From Niveispirillum sp943370215 (GTDB lineage: Bacteria > Pseudomonadota > Alphaproteobacteria > Azospirillales > Azospirillaceae), in contig CALRQC020000002.1 of the NCBI GenBank assembly GCA_943370215.1, positions 186,001 through 250,000 on the forward strand: a stretch of 64,000 nt of DNA, written 5' to 3'. The notes beneath the pieces were generated by a model. The model was given only the letters and a program-made list of their open reading frames with translations. It did not search any database and was not told where the DNA came from. Of the stretch, positions 1 through 9,092 are shown piece after piece. Made by a program: the position numbers and the translations under genes. Each line of letters opens with the position of its first letter. Positions within the stretch are counted from its first letter, which is position 1.

Positions 1-159
1 GCGATGATGAGGGGGACAGCGGCTGTAAGAGACGATAGGGCGGGTTGCGGTAAAGACGCAGCGCCGGCGTCTGAGCCGAACTTGCGACCGCTGGTGAAAC
101 CAAAGTCCAATACCCGCCGGCCCTTATGCATCCTAGCCTTTTCAGCAACCGGAGGGGGT

Positions 160-2259
160 ATGATGCTGTTGCGGCTGGTGCTGTTCCTGATGCTTGTGCT
201 GTTCGCCGCCCCGGCCCCCGCCGCCGCGCTGACGGAGGAGGAACTGGCCCGTCTGCTGCCCGATGGCTATAGCCTGGGGGAGAAGGAAAAGACGGTGCCG
301 GCCTGGCCGCTGATCAAGGCCGGCATGGTGGCGGGGTATATTTTTGAAACCGGATCGCTGACCGCCATTCCCGGCTTTTCCGGCACGCCGATGAACCTGC
401 TGGTGGCGATGGATGATGCCGGCCGCTTCCTGGATGTGCAGATCCTCTCCCAGCATGAACCGGTCTTTGTCGACGGGTTGGGACCGCAGCCCTTCGCGGA
501 TTTCCTGACGCAATATCGCGGCCTGACCATCCGGCAGAATATCAAGATCGGCAGCCAGTATGGTGCCTCCGACCGGGCGGGCAGCAGTTCGGTCACCCTG
601 GATGGGGTGGCCAAGGCGACCGCCAGCCTGCGCATTGCCAACCTGACCATTCTGGGGGCCGCCACCAAGGTGGCGCAGGCCAAGATGGCGGCCCTGGCGC
701 CCAAGCCGAAATCCATCCCGCGTCCGGAGATGGACCAGATCATGGGCTGGGATGCCCTGGTCGTCAGCGGTTATGTCCGCCGTCTTACCCTGACCAACGC
801 CATGGTTGAACAGGCATTCCAGGGCACCCCCTTTGCTGGCCTGGATGCGGCGGGGTTGGCCGATCCGCAGGGGATTTTCATCGACCTCTGGGTCGCCTAT
901 CTGAACGTGCCCACCATCGGCCGCTCCCTGCTGGGGGAGGCGCAATATGCCCAGGTGATGGACCGGCTGCAGCCGGGGGAAGAGGTGCTGCTGGTGCTGT
1001 CCAGCGGGCGTTATTCCTATACCGGGCAGGATTTTGTGCCGGCCACGGTGCCGGACCGGCTGGCGGTTACCCAGGCCGGCTTTCCGGTCAATATCCGCGA
1101 CATGGTGCATGATTATGTGCTGCCTGCCGGCCTGCCGGCGGTGGATGAGGTGCGGTTGTTCCGCATCGACGGGTCCGCCGCCTTCGATCCGGCCAGCCCC
1201 TGGACCTTGTCGCTGCGCACGGTGCGGGAAAAGGGCCTGATCCTGCCCGACCGGCAGATGCGCGATTTCACACTGAATTATGCGCTGCCGGCCAGCCTGT
1301 TCACCGCCCCGGTGATTGTGGAAGCCCCACCGGAATGGCTGCTGGCCTGGGGCAGCCGTCTGCCGGAACTGGCCATTCTGGGGCTGATGCTGTTGGGGCT
1401 GACGGCCGGGCTGATCGCGCAGACCCGCCTGTCCCGGCGCGAACGGCTGTTCTATTGGACGCGCATGGGCTTTCTGGCGGCGACGTTGGGCTTTATCGGT
1501 ATTCAGGCCCAGGGCCAGCTCTCCATCGTCACCGTGCAAGGCGTGGTGAAGGGGGCGGTGAACGGCATGGATTTCAGCTTCCTGCTCTATGATCCGGTGT
1601 CACTGCTGCTCTGGGTGTATGTCGCGGTCACCGCCATCATCTGGGGGCGGGGCACGTTCTGCGGCTGGCTCTGCCCCTTCGGCGCGCTGCAGGAATTTGC
1701 CGATGCGCTGGGCCGGCTGCTGCGGCTGCGGCGTATCCGGGTGCCGGGCTGGCTGGATCAGCGGCTGGTGCTGGTGAAATATGCCGTGCTGGCGCTGCTG
1801 CTGGTCACGGCCCTGGTTCTGCCGGGGGAGGCGGAGAAAGCGGCGGAGGTGGAACCGTTCAAAACCGCCATCACGCTGGGGTTCGTCCGCGATCTGCCCT
1901 TCGTGCTCTATGCCGGGTTCTGGCTGCTGCTGGGGCTGGTGATGTTCAAGCCCTTCTGCCGCTATCTCTGCCCGCTGGGTGCCTTTCTGGCACTGGCCGG
2001 CCGGTTGCGCCTGCTGGACTGGATACCCAGGCGGCCGGCCTGCGGCAGCCCCTGCCAGCTTTGTACCAGCCGCTGCCGGTACAAGGCCATCCGGCGGGAT
2101 GGCTCCATCCGCTATGACGAATGTTTCCAGTGCCTGGATTGCGTCGGCATCTATGCCGATAAGGGACGCTGCGTGCCGCTGGTGGTGGCGGCACGTCATG
2201 GGGAAGGGGCCGCAGCCCGCATCCAGCCCAGAAAGGGGAGCGGTCACCATGCCGCCTGA
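160..2259 (+). CDS. NosR/NirI-family FMN-binding, polyferredoxin-like membrane protein
   Basis: Predicted inner-membrane electron-transfer protein of the NosR family, 699 aa from the ATG at 160, which has a GGAGGGGG Shine-Dalgarno sequence directly upstream; the frame stays open further upstream without a better start. An N-terminal signal/anchor is followed by a periplasmic FMN-binding domain, with a likely flavinylation segment (DGVAKATAS) near residue 150. Several membrane helices start around residue 400. Two CP motifs (CGWLCP near 500, CRYLCP near 600) and two cysteine clusters (CGSPCQLC near 628, CFQCLDC near 655) should bind [4Fe-4S] clusters. It overlaps the ApbE flavin transferase downstream. 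No nosZ is visible, so a role in N2O reduction is unproven; electron delivery to another periplasmic acceptor is equally possible. Confidence 0.85.
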   Translation: MMLLRLVLFLMLVLFAAPAPAAALTEEELARLLPDGYSLGEKEKTVPAWPLIKAGMVAGYIFETGSLTAIPGFSGTPMNLLVAMDDAGRFLDVQILSQHEPVFVDGLGPQPFADFLTQYRGLTIRQNIKIGSQYGASDRAGSSSVTLDGVAKATASLRIANLTILGAATKVAQAKMAALAPKPKSIPRPEMDQIMGWDALVVSGYVRRLTLTNAMVEQAFQGTPFAGLDAAGLADPQGIFIDLWVAYLNVPTIGRSLLGEAQYAQVMDRLQPGEEVLLVLSSGRYSYTGQDFVPATVPDRLAVTQAGFPVNIRDMVHDYVLPAGLPAVDEVRLFRIDGSAAFDPASPWTLSLRTVREKGLILPDRQMRDFTLNYALPASLFTAPVIVEAPPEWLLAWGSRLPELAILGLMLLGLTAGLIAQTRLSRRERLFYWTRMGFLAATLGFIGIQAQGQLSIVTVQGVVKGAVNGMDFSFLLYDPVSLLLWVYVAVTAIIWGRGTFCGWLCPFGALQEFADALGRLLRLRRIRVPGWLDQRLVLVKYAVLALLLVTALVLPGEAEKAAEVEPFKTAITLGFVRDLPFVLYAGFWLLLGLVMFKPFCRYLCPLGAFLALAGRLRLLDWIPRRPACGSPCQLCTSRCRYKAIRRDGSIRYDECFQCLDCVGIYADKGRCVPLVVAARHGEGAAARIQPRKGSGHHAA

Positions 2260-3187
2260 AACCATGCCGCTGCCCAGCCGCCGGCGGGTGTTGCGCCTGT
2301 CCGCCCTGGCCCTGGCGGGCGGTGCGCTCGCCCTCTGGCCCCGCCGACCACCGCCGGTGACATGGCAGGGCCAGGCCATGGGCGGCCCCGCCAGCCTGAC
2401 CCTGCATGGGGTGGAGGAAGGGGCGGCCCAGGCACTGGTCGGCCACGTTGTCCGGTTGATCAGCGCCCTGGAGGGGCTGTTCAGCCTGCATCGGCCAGAC
2501 AGTCTGTTGTCCCGCCTGAACCGGGAAGGGGAATTGGGTGATCCGCCCGCCGCCTTCACCGATCTGCTGCGCCAGGCGCTGGCCCTGTCAGCCGTCACCG
2601 CTGGCGCCTTTGATCCCACGGTCCAGCCGCTCTGGCAATTCTACCGGGATGGGACGGTTGATTTTGGGGCGGTACGGCAGGCGATCGGCTGGCAGCGGGT
2701 GGAGGTTCGGCGCGACCGGGTACGGCTGCCACCGGGCATGGCGCTGACCCTGAACGGGATTGCCCAGGGCTATATCACCGACCGGGTGACCGATCTGCTG
2801 CTTGCCCACGGTATCGGGCATATGCTGGTGGATATGGGGGAACCGCGCGGTATCGGCCGGCGTGATGACGGGCAGGAATGGCAGTTGGGGGTGGCCGATC
2901 CGGTTGATGCCGCGCGGATCGCCACCCGCATTCCCGTTTCCGGCCGGGCCGTCGCCACCTCCGCCCCGCGCGGCAGCCTGATCGATGCGGCTGGCCGTTA
3001 TGGCCATATCCTGGACCCGGCAACCGGGCTGCCGGCCGATCGCTGGCGGCAGGTCAGCGTCGCGGCATCCACGGCTACCCTGGCCGATGCCCTGTCCACC
3101 GCCATTGCCGCCAGCGATCCGGCCCGCTCCCGGTCCCTGCTGGTCGCCGGGGGCGGGCAGGCGATTGTGGCAGGGTGGCGGGTGTAA
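2249..3187 (+). CDS. apbE: FAD:protein FMN transferase ApbE (NosX-like)
   Basis: Flavin transferase that uses FAD to attach FMN covalently to a Thr/Ser in extracytoplasmic flavoproteins. The ATG at 2249 lies inside the end of the preceding gene (11 bp overlap), giving 312 aa, normal for ApbE. The N-terminus has a twin-arginine-like signal (SRRRVLRLSALALAGGALAL), as in NosX proteins. The core contains the family segments LTLNGIAQGYITDRV and LVDMGEPRGIG, and a C-terminal ILDPATGLPA stretch. The obvious substrate is the FMN-binding domain of the overlapping upstream NosR-like protein, since the two reading frames are translationally coupled. Confidence 0.9.
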   Translation: MPPETMPLPSRRRVLRLSALALAGGALALWPRRPPPVTWQGQAMGGPASLTLHGVEEGAAQALVGHVVRLISALEGLFSLHRPDSLLSRLNREGELGDPPAAFTDLLRQALALSAVTAGAFDPTVQPLWQFYRDGTVDFGAVRQAIGWQRVEVRRDRVRLPPGMALTLNGIAQGYITDRVTDLLLAHGIGHMLVDMGEPRGIGRRDDGQEWQLGVADPVDAARIATRIPVSGRAVATSAPRGSLIDAAGRYGHILDPATGLPADRWRQVSVAASTATLADALSTAIAASDPARSRSLLVAGGGQAIVAGWRV

Positions 3188-3190
3188 TCC

Positions 3191-3811
3191 CTATCCACCC
3201 ACCCGGCGCTGCACCGCCACGCGCACCAGATCGGCCGTGCGGCGCACGCCGAACCGGTTGCGCAGGCGGACCAGGGTATTGGCCACCGTCTTGTAACTGA
3301 TGCCCAGACGGCGGCCGACATCATCCAGGTCGGCCGTATCGGCCAGCAGGTCCAGTATTTCCGCCTCCCGCTCCGTCAGGTCGGTTTCGCGGTTGGGCAG
3401 GGCCAGGGCGCGGGCAATATCGGCCGACAGCCAGCGGGCACCCCGCAATGCCGCCTCTGTTGCTTCCACAAGGGCTTCCGGCGCGTCGGACTTGGTGACA
3501 TAGGCGGCAGCACCCAGTTCAATACAGCGGCTGGCAATGCCCGGCGTTTCATGCATGGACAGAACAACGACGCGCCGCCCCGCCTCTGTCAGTTCCCGAA
3601 CAAGGTCCAACCCGTTGGGCGTGCCCGGCAGGTTCAGATCGGTGATCACCAGATCGGGATCATGGCGCTCCACCTGGGTTCGCGCGGCCTGCCCGTCGGC
3701 CGCTTCCACCACGCGGAAGCGGGACAGCGGCGGCTCCAGCAACTGGCGGCAGCCGCCGCGCACAATGGCATGGTCGTCAACCACCAGGATCAGGGGGGCG
3801 GTTTCAGCCAT
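3191..3811 (-). CDS. NarL/FixJ-type response regulator
   Basis: DNA-binding response regulator, 206 aa from the ATG at 3811. A receiver domain begins LILVVDDHAIVRGG and has the phosphoacceptor segment LVITDLNLPG. A C-terminal LuxR-type helix-turn-helix follows (LTEREAEILDLLADT... then GISYKTVANTLVRLRNRFGV). It overlaps the end of the upstream sensor kinase gene by 8 bp, so the two form a cognate pair. It is convergent with apbE (3 bp gap). The likely target is the divergent interval between the kinase and the TonB receptor, where an inverted repeat is present. Confidence 0.92.
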   Translation of the reverse strand: MAETAPLILVVDDHAIVRGGCRQLLEPPLSRFRVVEAADGQAARTQVERHDPDLVITDLNLPGTPNGLDLVRELTEAGRRVVVLSMHETPGIASRCIELGAAAYVTKSDAPEALVEATEAALRGARWLSADIARALALPNRETDLTEREAEILDLLADTADLDDVGRRLGISYKTVANTLVRLRNRFGVRRTADLVRVAVQRRVGG

Positions 3812-5099
3812 GGCGGTGCAATCCTTCTGCTGTTGCGGCGGGGACGGGAATATGGGCTTCCACCAGGGTCTGCCCATCCGCCCCGCTGGTGATGCTGAAC
3901 CGGCCCCCCAGGGCGCGGACGCGTTCCCGCATCCCGGTAATGCCGTGCCCCGGCAGCGCGTCCGGCTTCATGCCGCCGCCATCATCGCTGACCTGTAGGG
4001 TAATGCTGTCGGCCTGGCCCTGCACCCGCAGGCCGATCCGGCTGGGCTGGCCATGGCGCAGGGCGTTCAGGATTGCCTCATGCGCGATGCGGTACAGCGT
4101 CAGGTCGGCGGCCTCGCTGCGGGTGAAGGCCGACATGTCCAGATCAACGCTGAAGCTTGTCTGCGGGTGCTGCCGCGCCAGCCCCGCCGTCAGATCGCGC
4201 AAGATGTCGGCTGCGTGCAGATGATCCAACCCCATCGGGCGCAACCGGTTGAGAATGCGGCGGGACAGGTCGCGGATGCCGGCGGCAGCATCGGCGATGG
4301 CACCAGCCCGGCCCGCCGCATCCCCCGGCGGTACCGGGCCGGTGGCGGCGGCGCGGCCAATGGCATGGGCATCGACGCGGATACCAAATAATAGCGGTCC
4401 CAACTCATCGTGCAGATCGCGGGCCAGTTGGGCCCGTTCCTGATCCTGCAGGGCAATCAGGCTGTGTGACAGGGCAGCATTCTCCGCCCGTGCCGCCACC
4501 AGTTCCCGATCCAGCCGGGCGATCCGCTGGCCGATGGCTGCCAGTTCCGGGATGGCAATGGCAGTTTCCGGCCCCGCCTGCTGCCCCTGGGCCAAACGGT
4601 CCAGCGCCAGGGCAAAGCCATTCAGCGGTGCCAGCGCCCGCCCCACCAGAACCGACAGGGCCAGCAGCATCAACAGCAGCATGGTGGCGGCCGTCACCGC
4701 CAGCGCCACGGTGTCCGACCAGACCTCCGCCACCTCATCCGCCGGATCGGCGCGCAGCAGCCAGACACCACCCTCCACCGGCAGCAGAATATCGTCCGCC
4801 CCATTCCAGACCAGGGCGGCAAACCAGCCCGGCACCCCCGGATGGTGCCGTTCCACCGGGGGCAGGGGGCTGCCCTGCGGCACGAACTGGCGGGTGACAT
4901 GGCGGACATGGGCGGGCAATGCCGCCCGGGGGGGCTCAACCCGCGCCAGTTCCAGGGCGGCCTCCGTCTCCATCCGCACGGAAACGCGGGCACCCGCCAC
5001 GGTCACCGCCAGCCCGGCCAGGGCCGACAGGGCCGCCGCCAGCATCACCAGCAGAATGATCCGCCACCGCAGCGACAAGCCGTCCCCCTTCCCGTCCAA
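3804..5099 (-). CDS. NarX/DegS-type sensor histidine kinase
   Basis: Membrane sensor kinase of the HisKA_3 group. From the TTG at 5099 it is 431 aa; an alternative TTG at 5078 has the better purine-rich ribosome site (AAGGGGG), so the exact start is uncertain. Transmembrane helix 1 is about residues 12-36, a periplasmic sensor region of about 90 residues follows, then helix 2 at about 130-153 and a HAMP-like linker. The phosphoacceptor is His230 in ARDLHDELG. The ATPase domain has NALRHG and DDGGGM boxes and GITGMRERVRALGG. The ligand is unknown. Partner: the overlapping NarL-type regulator. Confidence 0.9.
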   Translation of the reverse strand: MDGKGDGLSLRWRIILLVMLAAALSALAGLAVTVAGARVSVRMETEAALELARVEPPRAALPAHVRHVTRQFVPQGSPLPPVERHHPGVPGWFAALVWNGADDILLPVEGGVWLLRADPADEVAEVWSDTVALAVTAATMLLLMLLALSVLVGRALAPLNGFALALDRLAQGQQAGPETAIAIPELAAIGQRIARLDRELVAARAENAALSHSLIALQDQERAQLARDLHDELGPLLFGIRVDAHAIGRAAATGPVPPGDAAGRAGAIADAAAGIRDLSRRILNRLRPMGLDHLHAADILRDLTAGLARQHPQTSFSVDLDMSAFTRSEAADLTLYRIAHEAILNALRHGQPSRIGLRVQGQADSITLQVSDDGGGMKPDALPGHGITGMRERVRALGGRFSITSGADGQTLVEAHIPVPAATAEGLHRHG

Positions 5100-5167
5100 C
5101 GGGCGTGAAAGTTCAGCTTAGACCGACCTGGGCCACCCCGGCCATAGGGCGAAGGTATCAGGATAAA

Positions 5168-5188
5168 TATCCCGTCAATTTCGGGATA
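5168..5188. promoter_or_regulatory. Inverted repeat in kinase/TonB-receptor divergent region
   Basis: TATCCCG (5168-5174), a 7-nt spacer, then CGGGATA (5182-5188). The right arm is part of GGGATAAAT, and GGATAAAT also occurs as a direct copy starting at 5161. It sits about 70-90 bp upstream of both divergent genes, where a response-regulator operator would be expected. NarL-family proteins bind 7-bp inverted half-sites; this particular site is inferred. Confidence 0.45.
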
Positions 5189-5274
5189 AATGACTGACCC
5201 GATGGTACAATTGTCCGGATCGACCCTGGCGCGGCCCAATGGGGTCAACAAAGACCGCTCCAGGGAAGAACCCC

Positions 5275-7542
5275 ATGCGCCGCCCGCCGCTATTCTGGCT
5301 GCTGACCAGCAGCCTGCTGACCCCTGCCGCCCTGGCCCAGCCGCTGGACAAGGCCGAGGAGGTGATTGTCATCGGCATTGCCGGTGGCCAGGAAGGGGTG
5401 CCGCTGGACCGGTTGCCGGCCAGCGGCCACCGCCTGGACAGCGCCACGATGAACCGGCCGGGCACCGTGACGGCAACGGAGGGGCTGCAGCGCCGGCTGG
5501 GATCGGTCAGCAGCATCGACAGTCTGGGCAATGTCTGGCAGCAGGGCGTGGCCCTGCGCGGTTTCACCGCCGCCCCTGCCTTGGGTGAACCGCAGGGGGT
5601 GGCCGTCTATCAGGACGGGATGCGCGTCAACGAGGCCTTTGGCGATGTGGTGCAGTGGGATTTGCTGCCGGCCTTCGCCATCGACCATGCCCAGGTGATC
5701 GCCGGTTCCAACCCCACCTTTGGCCCCAACGGGCTGGGCGGATCGGTGCTGCTGTCCATGAAGGATGGGTTCAGTTTTCAGGGCACGGAAGCTGAGGTTG
5801 CTGCCGGATCGGATGGTTTCCTCTCCCTGACCGCCCAGACGGGCGGGACGGAGGGGAAGACGGGCTATTATCTGGGCCTGTCGCATGGGCGGGATGATGG
5901 GTGGCGCGATTTCTCCCCCAGCCGGCTGACCCAGGCCTATGGCGATGTGCTGTACCGGCCGGATGGCGGTGGCGAACTGGGCCTTTCCATCACCGCCGCG
6001 ACATCGGAACTGACGGGCAATGGCGCGGCACCCGGCGATCTGCTGACGCAGGATCGCCGGGCCGTCTTCACCCATCCTGACCGCACGGATAGCGACCTGC
6101 TGGCGCTTTCCTTGCGGGGGGAGATGATGGCCGGGCAGGGCTGGACCCTGCGGGCAGCCGCGCATTGGCGCCATCTGAAACGCCGGACGGCCAATGGCGA
6201 CCAGGGCAGTTTTGAACTGTGCGGCAGCGGCCTTTGTGTGGAGGAGGGTGACGATCTGGAACCGGTTATCGGCGCTGATGGCCGGCCGGTTGGCGGGTTG
6301 ACCGAGGAGCCCGATGCCGTCTTCAACCGCACCCGGACCCGCACCGACAGCCAGGGGCTCAGCCTGCAGGCCCGGCACGCTGGCGCGCCGGGCGGTCTGG
6401 AGAATATCCTGATCCTGGGGGCGACGCTGGATCATGCCAGCACCCGCTATGGCAGCGACACCGAGCTTGGGCAACTGGATGCCACACGCGGGGTGGAAAG
6501 CCTGGGGATTGCCATCGGGAATGATGAATTCAATATCGGGCTGAAAACCCGGTCCTGGATGCTGGGGGCCAGCCTGTCGGACACGCTGTCGCTGACGCCC
6601 GATCTGCATCTGACCGGGGCGCTGCGCCTGACCCATGCCGATCTGCGCCTGCGTGACCAGTTGGGCACGGATCTGGATGGCGACCATACCTATACCGCGC
6701 TTAATCCCGGCGTGGGATTGGCCTGGAATCCCCAGCCGGGGACCGTGCTCTATGCCAGCGTCAATGAGAATAATCGCATCCCCACGCCGGCTGAGCTGTC
6801 CTGTGCCGACCCGAAGCGCCCCTGCCGCTTCCCGAATGCCTTTCTGGCCGATCCGCCGCTGGATGAGGTGCGATCCCGCACATGGGAGGCGGGGGCCAGG
6901 GGGCAATGGGCGGATGGACAGGTGGAATGGTCGCTGGCGGCCTTTCGCACCGACAACCGGGACGACATCATCTTCATTTCCGCCGGTCCCGTCATCGGTA
7001 CCGGCTATTTCGACAATGTCGGCCGCACCCGGCGCCAGGGGCTGGAGGCCGGATTATCGGGCAGCCAGGGGCCGGTTTCCTGGTTCATCGATTATGCCCT
7101 GGTCAAGGCCAGCTTCCGCAGCCCGCTGTCGATCCAGGCCCCGCATAATCCGCAGGCGGAGGCCGATGGCGACATCGCCGTCAGCCCCGGCGACCGCATC
7201 CCCGGCATTCCCCAGCACAGCCTGAAAATCGGCGCCGATCTGGCGTTGGGCAGGGCCTTGGTGCTGGGGGCGGAGATGCATTATTCCTCCAGCCGCTTTT
7301 TGCGTGGGGATGAGGCGAACCTGACGCGACCGCTGGGCGGTTTCGCCCTGTTCAACCTGTCGGCCCGTTATCAACTGGTCGAGGGTGTCACCCTGAATGG
7401 CCGGATCGATAATGTGTTCGACCATCGCTATGCCACCTTTGGGATTTATGGGGATGCTGGGGAACTGGGCTTTGATGATCCGCGTTTTCTGTCACCCGGC
7501 GCACCCCGCCGTTTCATCGCGGGCCTGTCTGCCCGGTTCTGA
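5275..7542 (+). CDS. TonB-dependent outer-membrane receptor
   Basis: TonB-dependent transporter of 755 aa. The ATG at 5275 is preceded by AGGGAAG. The signal peptide ends at about LTPAALAQ, followed by a TonB-box-like EEVIVIG. The plug domain includes GVALRGF, YQDGMRVNEAFGDV and PNGLGGSVLL; the rest is a 22-strand barrel ending in a terminal aromatic residue (LSARF). It imports an energy-demanding substrate such as a metal chelate. Clustering with a flavinylated NosR-like protein, ApbE and a two-component system suggests metal acquisition or redox control, but the substrate cannot be read from the sequence. Confidence 0.9.
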   Translation: MRRPPLFWLLTSSLLTPAALAQPLDKAEEVIVIGIAGGQEGVPLDRLPASGHRLDSATMNRPGTVTATEGLQRRLGSVSSIDSLGNVWQQGVALRGFTAAPALGEPQGVAVYQDGMRVNEAFGDVVQWDLLPAFAIDHAQVIAGSNPTFGPNGLGGSVLLSMKDGFSFQGTEAEVAAGSDGFLSLTAQTGGTEGKTGYYLGLSHGRDDGWRDFSPSRLTQAYGDVLYRPDGGGELGLSITAATSELTGNGAAPGDLLTQDRRAVFTHPDRTDSDLLALSLRGEMMAGQGWTLRAAAHWRHLKRRTANGDQGSFELCGSGLCVEEGDDLEPVIGADGRPVGGLTEEPDAVFNRTRTRTDSQGLSLQARHAGAPGGLENILILGATLDHASTRYGSDTELGQLDATRGVESLGIAIGNDEFNIGLKTRSWMLGASLSDTLSLTPDLHLTGALRLTHADLRLRDQLGTDLDGDHTYTALNPGVGLAWNPQPGTVLYASVNENNRIPTPAELSCADPKRPCRFPNAFLADPPLDEVRSRTWEAGARGQWADGQVEWSLAAFRTDNRDDIIFISAGPVIGTGYFDNVGRTRRQGLEAGLSGSQGPVSWFIDYALVKASFRSPLSIQAPHNPQAEADGDIAVSPGDRIPGIPQHSLKIGADLALGRALVLGAEMHYSSSRFLRGDEANLTRPLGGFALFNLSARYQLVEGVTLNGRIDNVFDHRYATFGIYGDAGELGFDDPRFLSPGAPRRFIAGLSARF

Positions 7543-7551
7543 TACACGGGT

Positions 7552-8412
7552 TTAGTGCGCCCCGGTCACACCGGGGGCGGCAAGGGCCGCGCGGACGCTG
7601 GCGGCAATGGCATTGATCGCCCTGGTCCGTGCCTGGCCCGTGGCGCGACCCAGAAGGATGATATCGGACGCAGGAAGCCGGGGAAGACCCAGCAATGGCC
7701 CGACATCCTGGCTGGCGGCCCCAAACCGCCCCATGGGCGCAATTCCAAATCCTGCGGAAAGCCCAGCCAGCAAGGCACTGCTGCTACCGGCCACGAAGCT
7801 TTCATACCAGGGGATACCGGCCTTGCCCAAGGCCCGTATCGCCAGGGCGCGCACGCCGCAAGGTTCCCCCAATGACGCGATGGGCAAGGGTGAGGTGCCG
7901 GCAAGCAGCGTGGGATCGCCGCACCAGATCAAGGACTCGCTGCCCAACACCTCCCCATCATTGCCGCCAGCCTCACGGCGGATGATGATGGTGTCCAACT
8001 CCCCCTGTTCGAAGGCCGTTCGCAGGGACTGGGACAATGATACCCGCAGTTCCAGCCGAATATCTGCCGGCAAGACTGCCCGCAACCGTCGCAGCAGCGG
8101 GCCGGACGCGGCCCCCATCACATGGTCGCTGATGCCCAGGCGCAGATGCAGGGCCGGTCCATCCTTGAAACGCAATGTCGCATCATGGGCGGCCAGCAGG
8201 GCCCGCGCCCGTTCCAGGAAGACCACCCCATCCGCCGTGGGACGCACGAAGCGGGGCGAACGCTCCAGCAATTGGGTTCCCAACTGCGCCTCCAAGGCCT
8301 TCAGCCGTTGACTGACCACCGGCTGCACGGTTCCCACCGCCTCAGCCGCGCGCGTCAAGCCACCCAGATCCACCGTCAACACAAAGAGCTGCACCGATTC
8401 AAGGTCGAGCAT
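7552..8412 (-). CDS. LysR-family transcriptional regulator
   Basis: LysR-type regulator, 286 aa, normal length. The N-terminal winged helix-turn-helix spans about residues 2-60 (LTRAAEAVGTVQPVVSQRLKALE), followed by a substrate-binding effector domain. It is convergent with the TonB receptor (9 bp gap) and divergent from a tautomerase gene, which is the most likely regulated neighbour, as LysR proteins usually control the divergent gene. The effector is unknown. Confidence 0.9.
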   Translation of the reverse strand: MLDLESVQLFVLTVDLGGLTRAAEAVGTVQPVVSQRLKALEAQLGTQLLERSPRFVRPTADGVVFLERARALLAAHDATLRFKDGPALHLRLGISDHVMGAASGPLLRRLRAVLPADIRLELRVSLSQSLRTAFEQGELDTIIIRREAGGNDGEVLGSESLIWCGDPTLLAGTSPLPIASLGEPCGVRALAIRALGKAGIPWYESFVAGSSSALLAGLSAGFGIAPMGRFGAASQDVGPLLGLPRLPASDIILLGRATGQARTRAINAIAASVRAALAAPGVTGAH

Positions 8413-8432
8413 CAGATAACCATTAAAATTTG

Positions 8433-8451
8433 CGATCTTGATTATCGTAAT
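8433..8451. promoter_or_regulatory. Candidate LysR operator between regulator and tautomerase gene
   Basis: The 109-bp divergent spacer is AT-rich and contains CGAT-N7-ATCG (8433-8447) overlapping ATTA-TCG-TAAT (8441-8451). LysR boxes are dyads with a T-N11-A core, so this is a reasonable candidate, but the arms are only 4 bp and chance occurrence is possible. Confidence 0.3.
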
Positions 8452-8521
8452 TCATATCATTCCAGTATGATGTGTGTCGCCCCATAATCTCGCCATCACC
8501 AAGGAGAAATGGGAGCAAGCG

Positions 8522-8938
8522 ATGCCAATGATCACCATTCGTTATGTGGAGCCGGCAACCGGGGGCCCCGATCATCGGGCCGCCATTGCCGGGGCTGCGG
8601 CCGGTTGGGCTGCCGACCATTTGGGCAAGGACAAGGGCGTTACCGCTGTTCTGGTGGAGCCGGCGGATCCCGCCGGCTGGTACATTGCCGGCCAGCGACC
8701 GACAGATGCCGGCCTTGCTGCCTTCTGGCTGGATATCAAGATAACCGCCGGCACCAATCTCAAGGCGGAAACCGCGCGCTTCGTGCGGGCGGCCTTTGCC
8801 GGCATGGCGGAATTGCTGGGGCCGCTGCATCCGGAAAGCTATGTGCTGGTCCATGCCGTCGATGGACATGCCTATGGCTATGGTGGCTTGACCCAAGAAC
8901 AGCGCTGGGCAGCGACGCAGGTGAATACCAGCGCATGA
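8522..8938 (+). CDS. Tautomerase superfamily protein
   Basis: 138-aa member of the 4-oxalocrotonate tautomerase superfamily. The start is fixed by chemistry: the ATG at 8522 gives MPMITIRYVEP, placing proline directly after the initiator Met, and Pro-1 is the catalytic base/acid of this family. The length is about twice that of a 4-OT monomer and nearer to the MSAD/cis-CaaD type, with a second half that looks like a repeat of the fold (SYVLVHAVDGHAYGYGG). The substrate is unknown. Divergent from a LysR regulator, which probably controls it. Confidence 0.75.
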   Translation: MPMITIRYVEPATGGPDHRAAIAGAAAGWAADHLGKDKGVTAVLVEPADPAGWYIAGQRPTDAGLAAFWLDIKITAGTNLKAETARFVRAAFAGMAELLGPLHPESYVLVHAVDGHAYGYGGLTQEQRWAATQVNTSA

Positions 8939-9092
8939 GTAACGCGGCATCGGCGCGGCGGGCGGGGGGCAGGTCCACGCCCGCCGCAAGCGCCACAGAC
9001 TGGACAGCCGCACCCGGAACAGCCTAACTAGCGACCAAAGAAAAACAATCCGCAAAGACCCTCCGTTATGGTTGCTGGGAGCAAGTTAGGAA

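Noticed and set aside
1..159. Coding extension of the NosR-like protein
   Set aside because: The frame is open but the ribosome site and signal sequence match the ATG at 160; the upstream residues show no domain.
160..3187. Part of an N2O reductase operon
   Set aside because: NosR/NosX resemblance is clear but no nosZDFYL is visible and the downstream partner is a TonB receptor; kept only as an open possibility.
5290..6906. 538-codon open frame opposite the TonB receptor
   Set aside because: Antisense shadow caused by high GC and codon bias; no start context or known domain.
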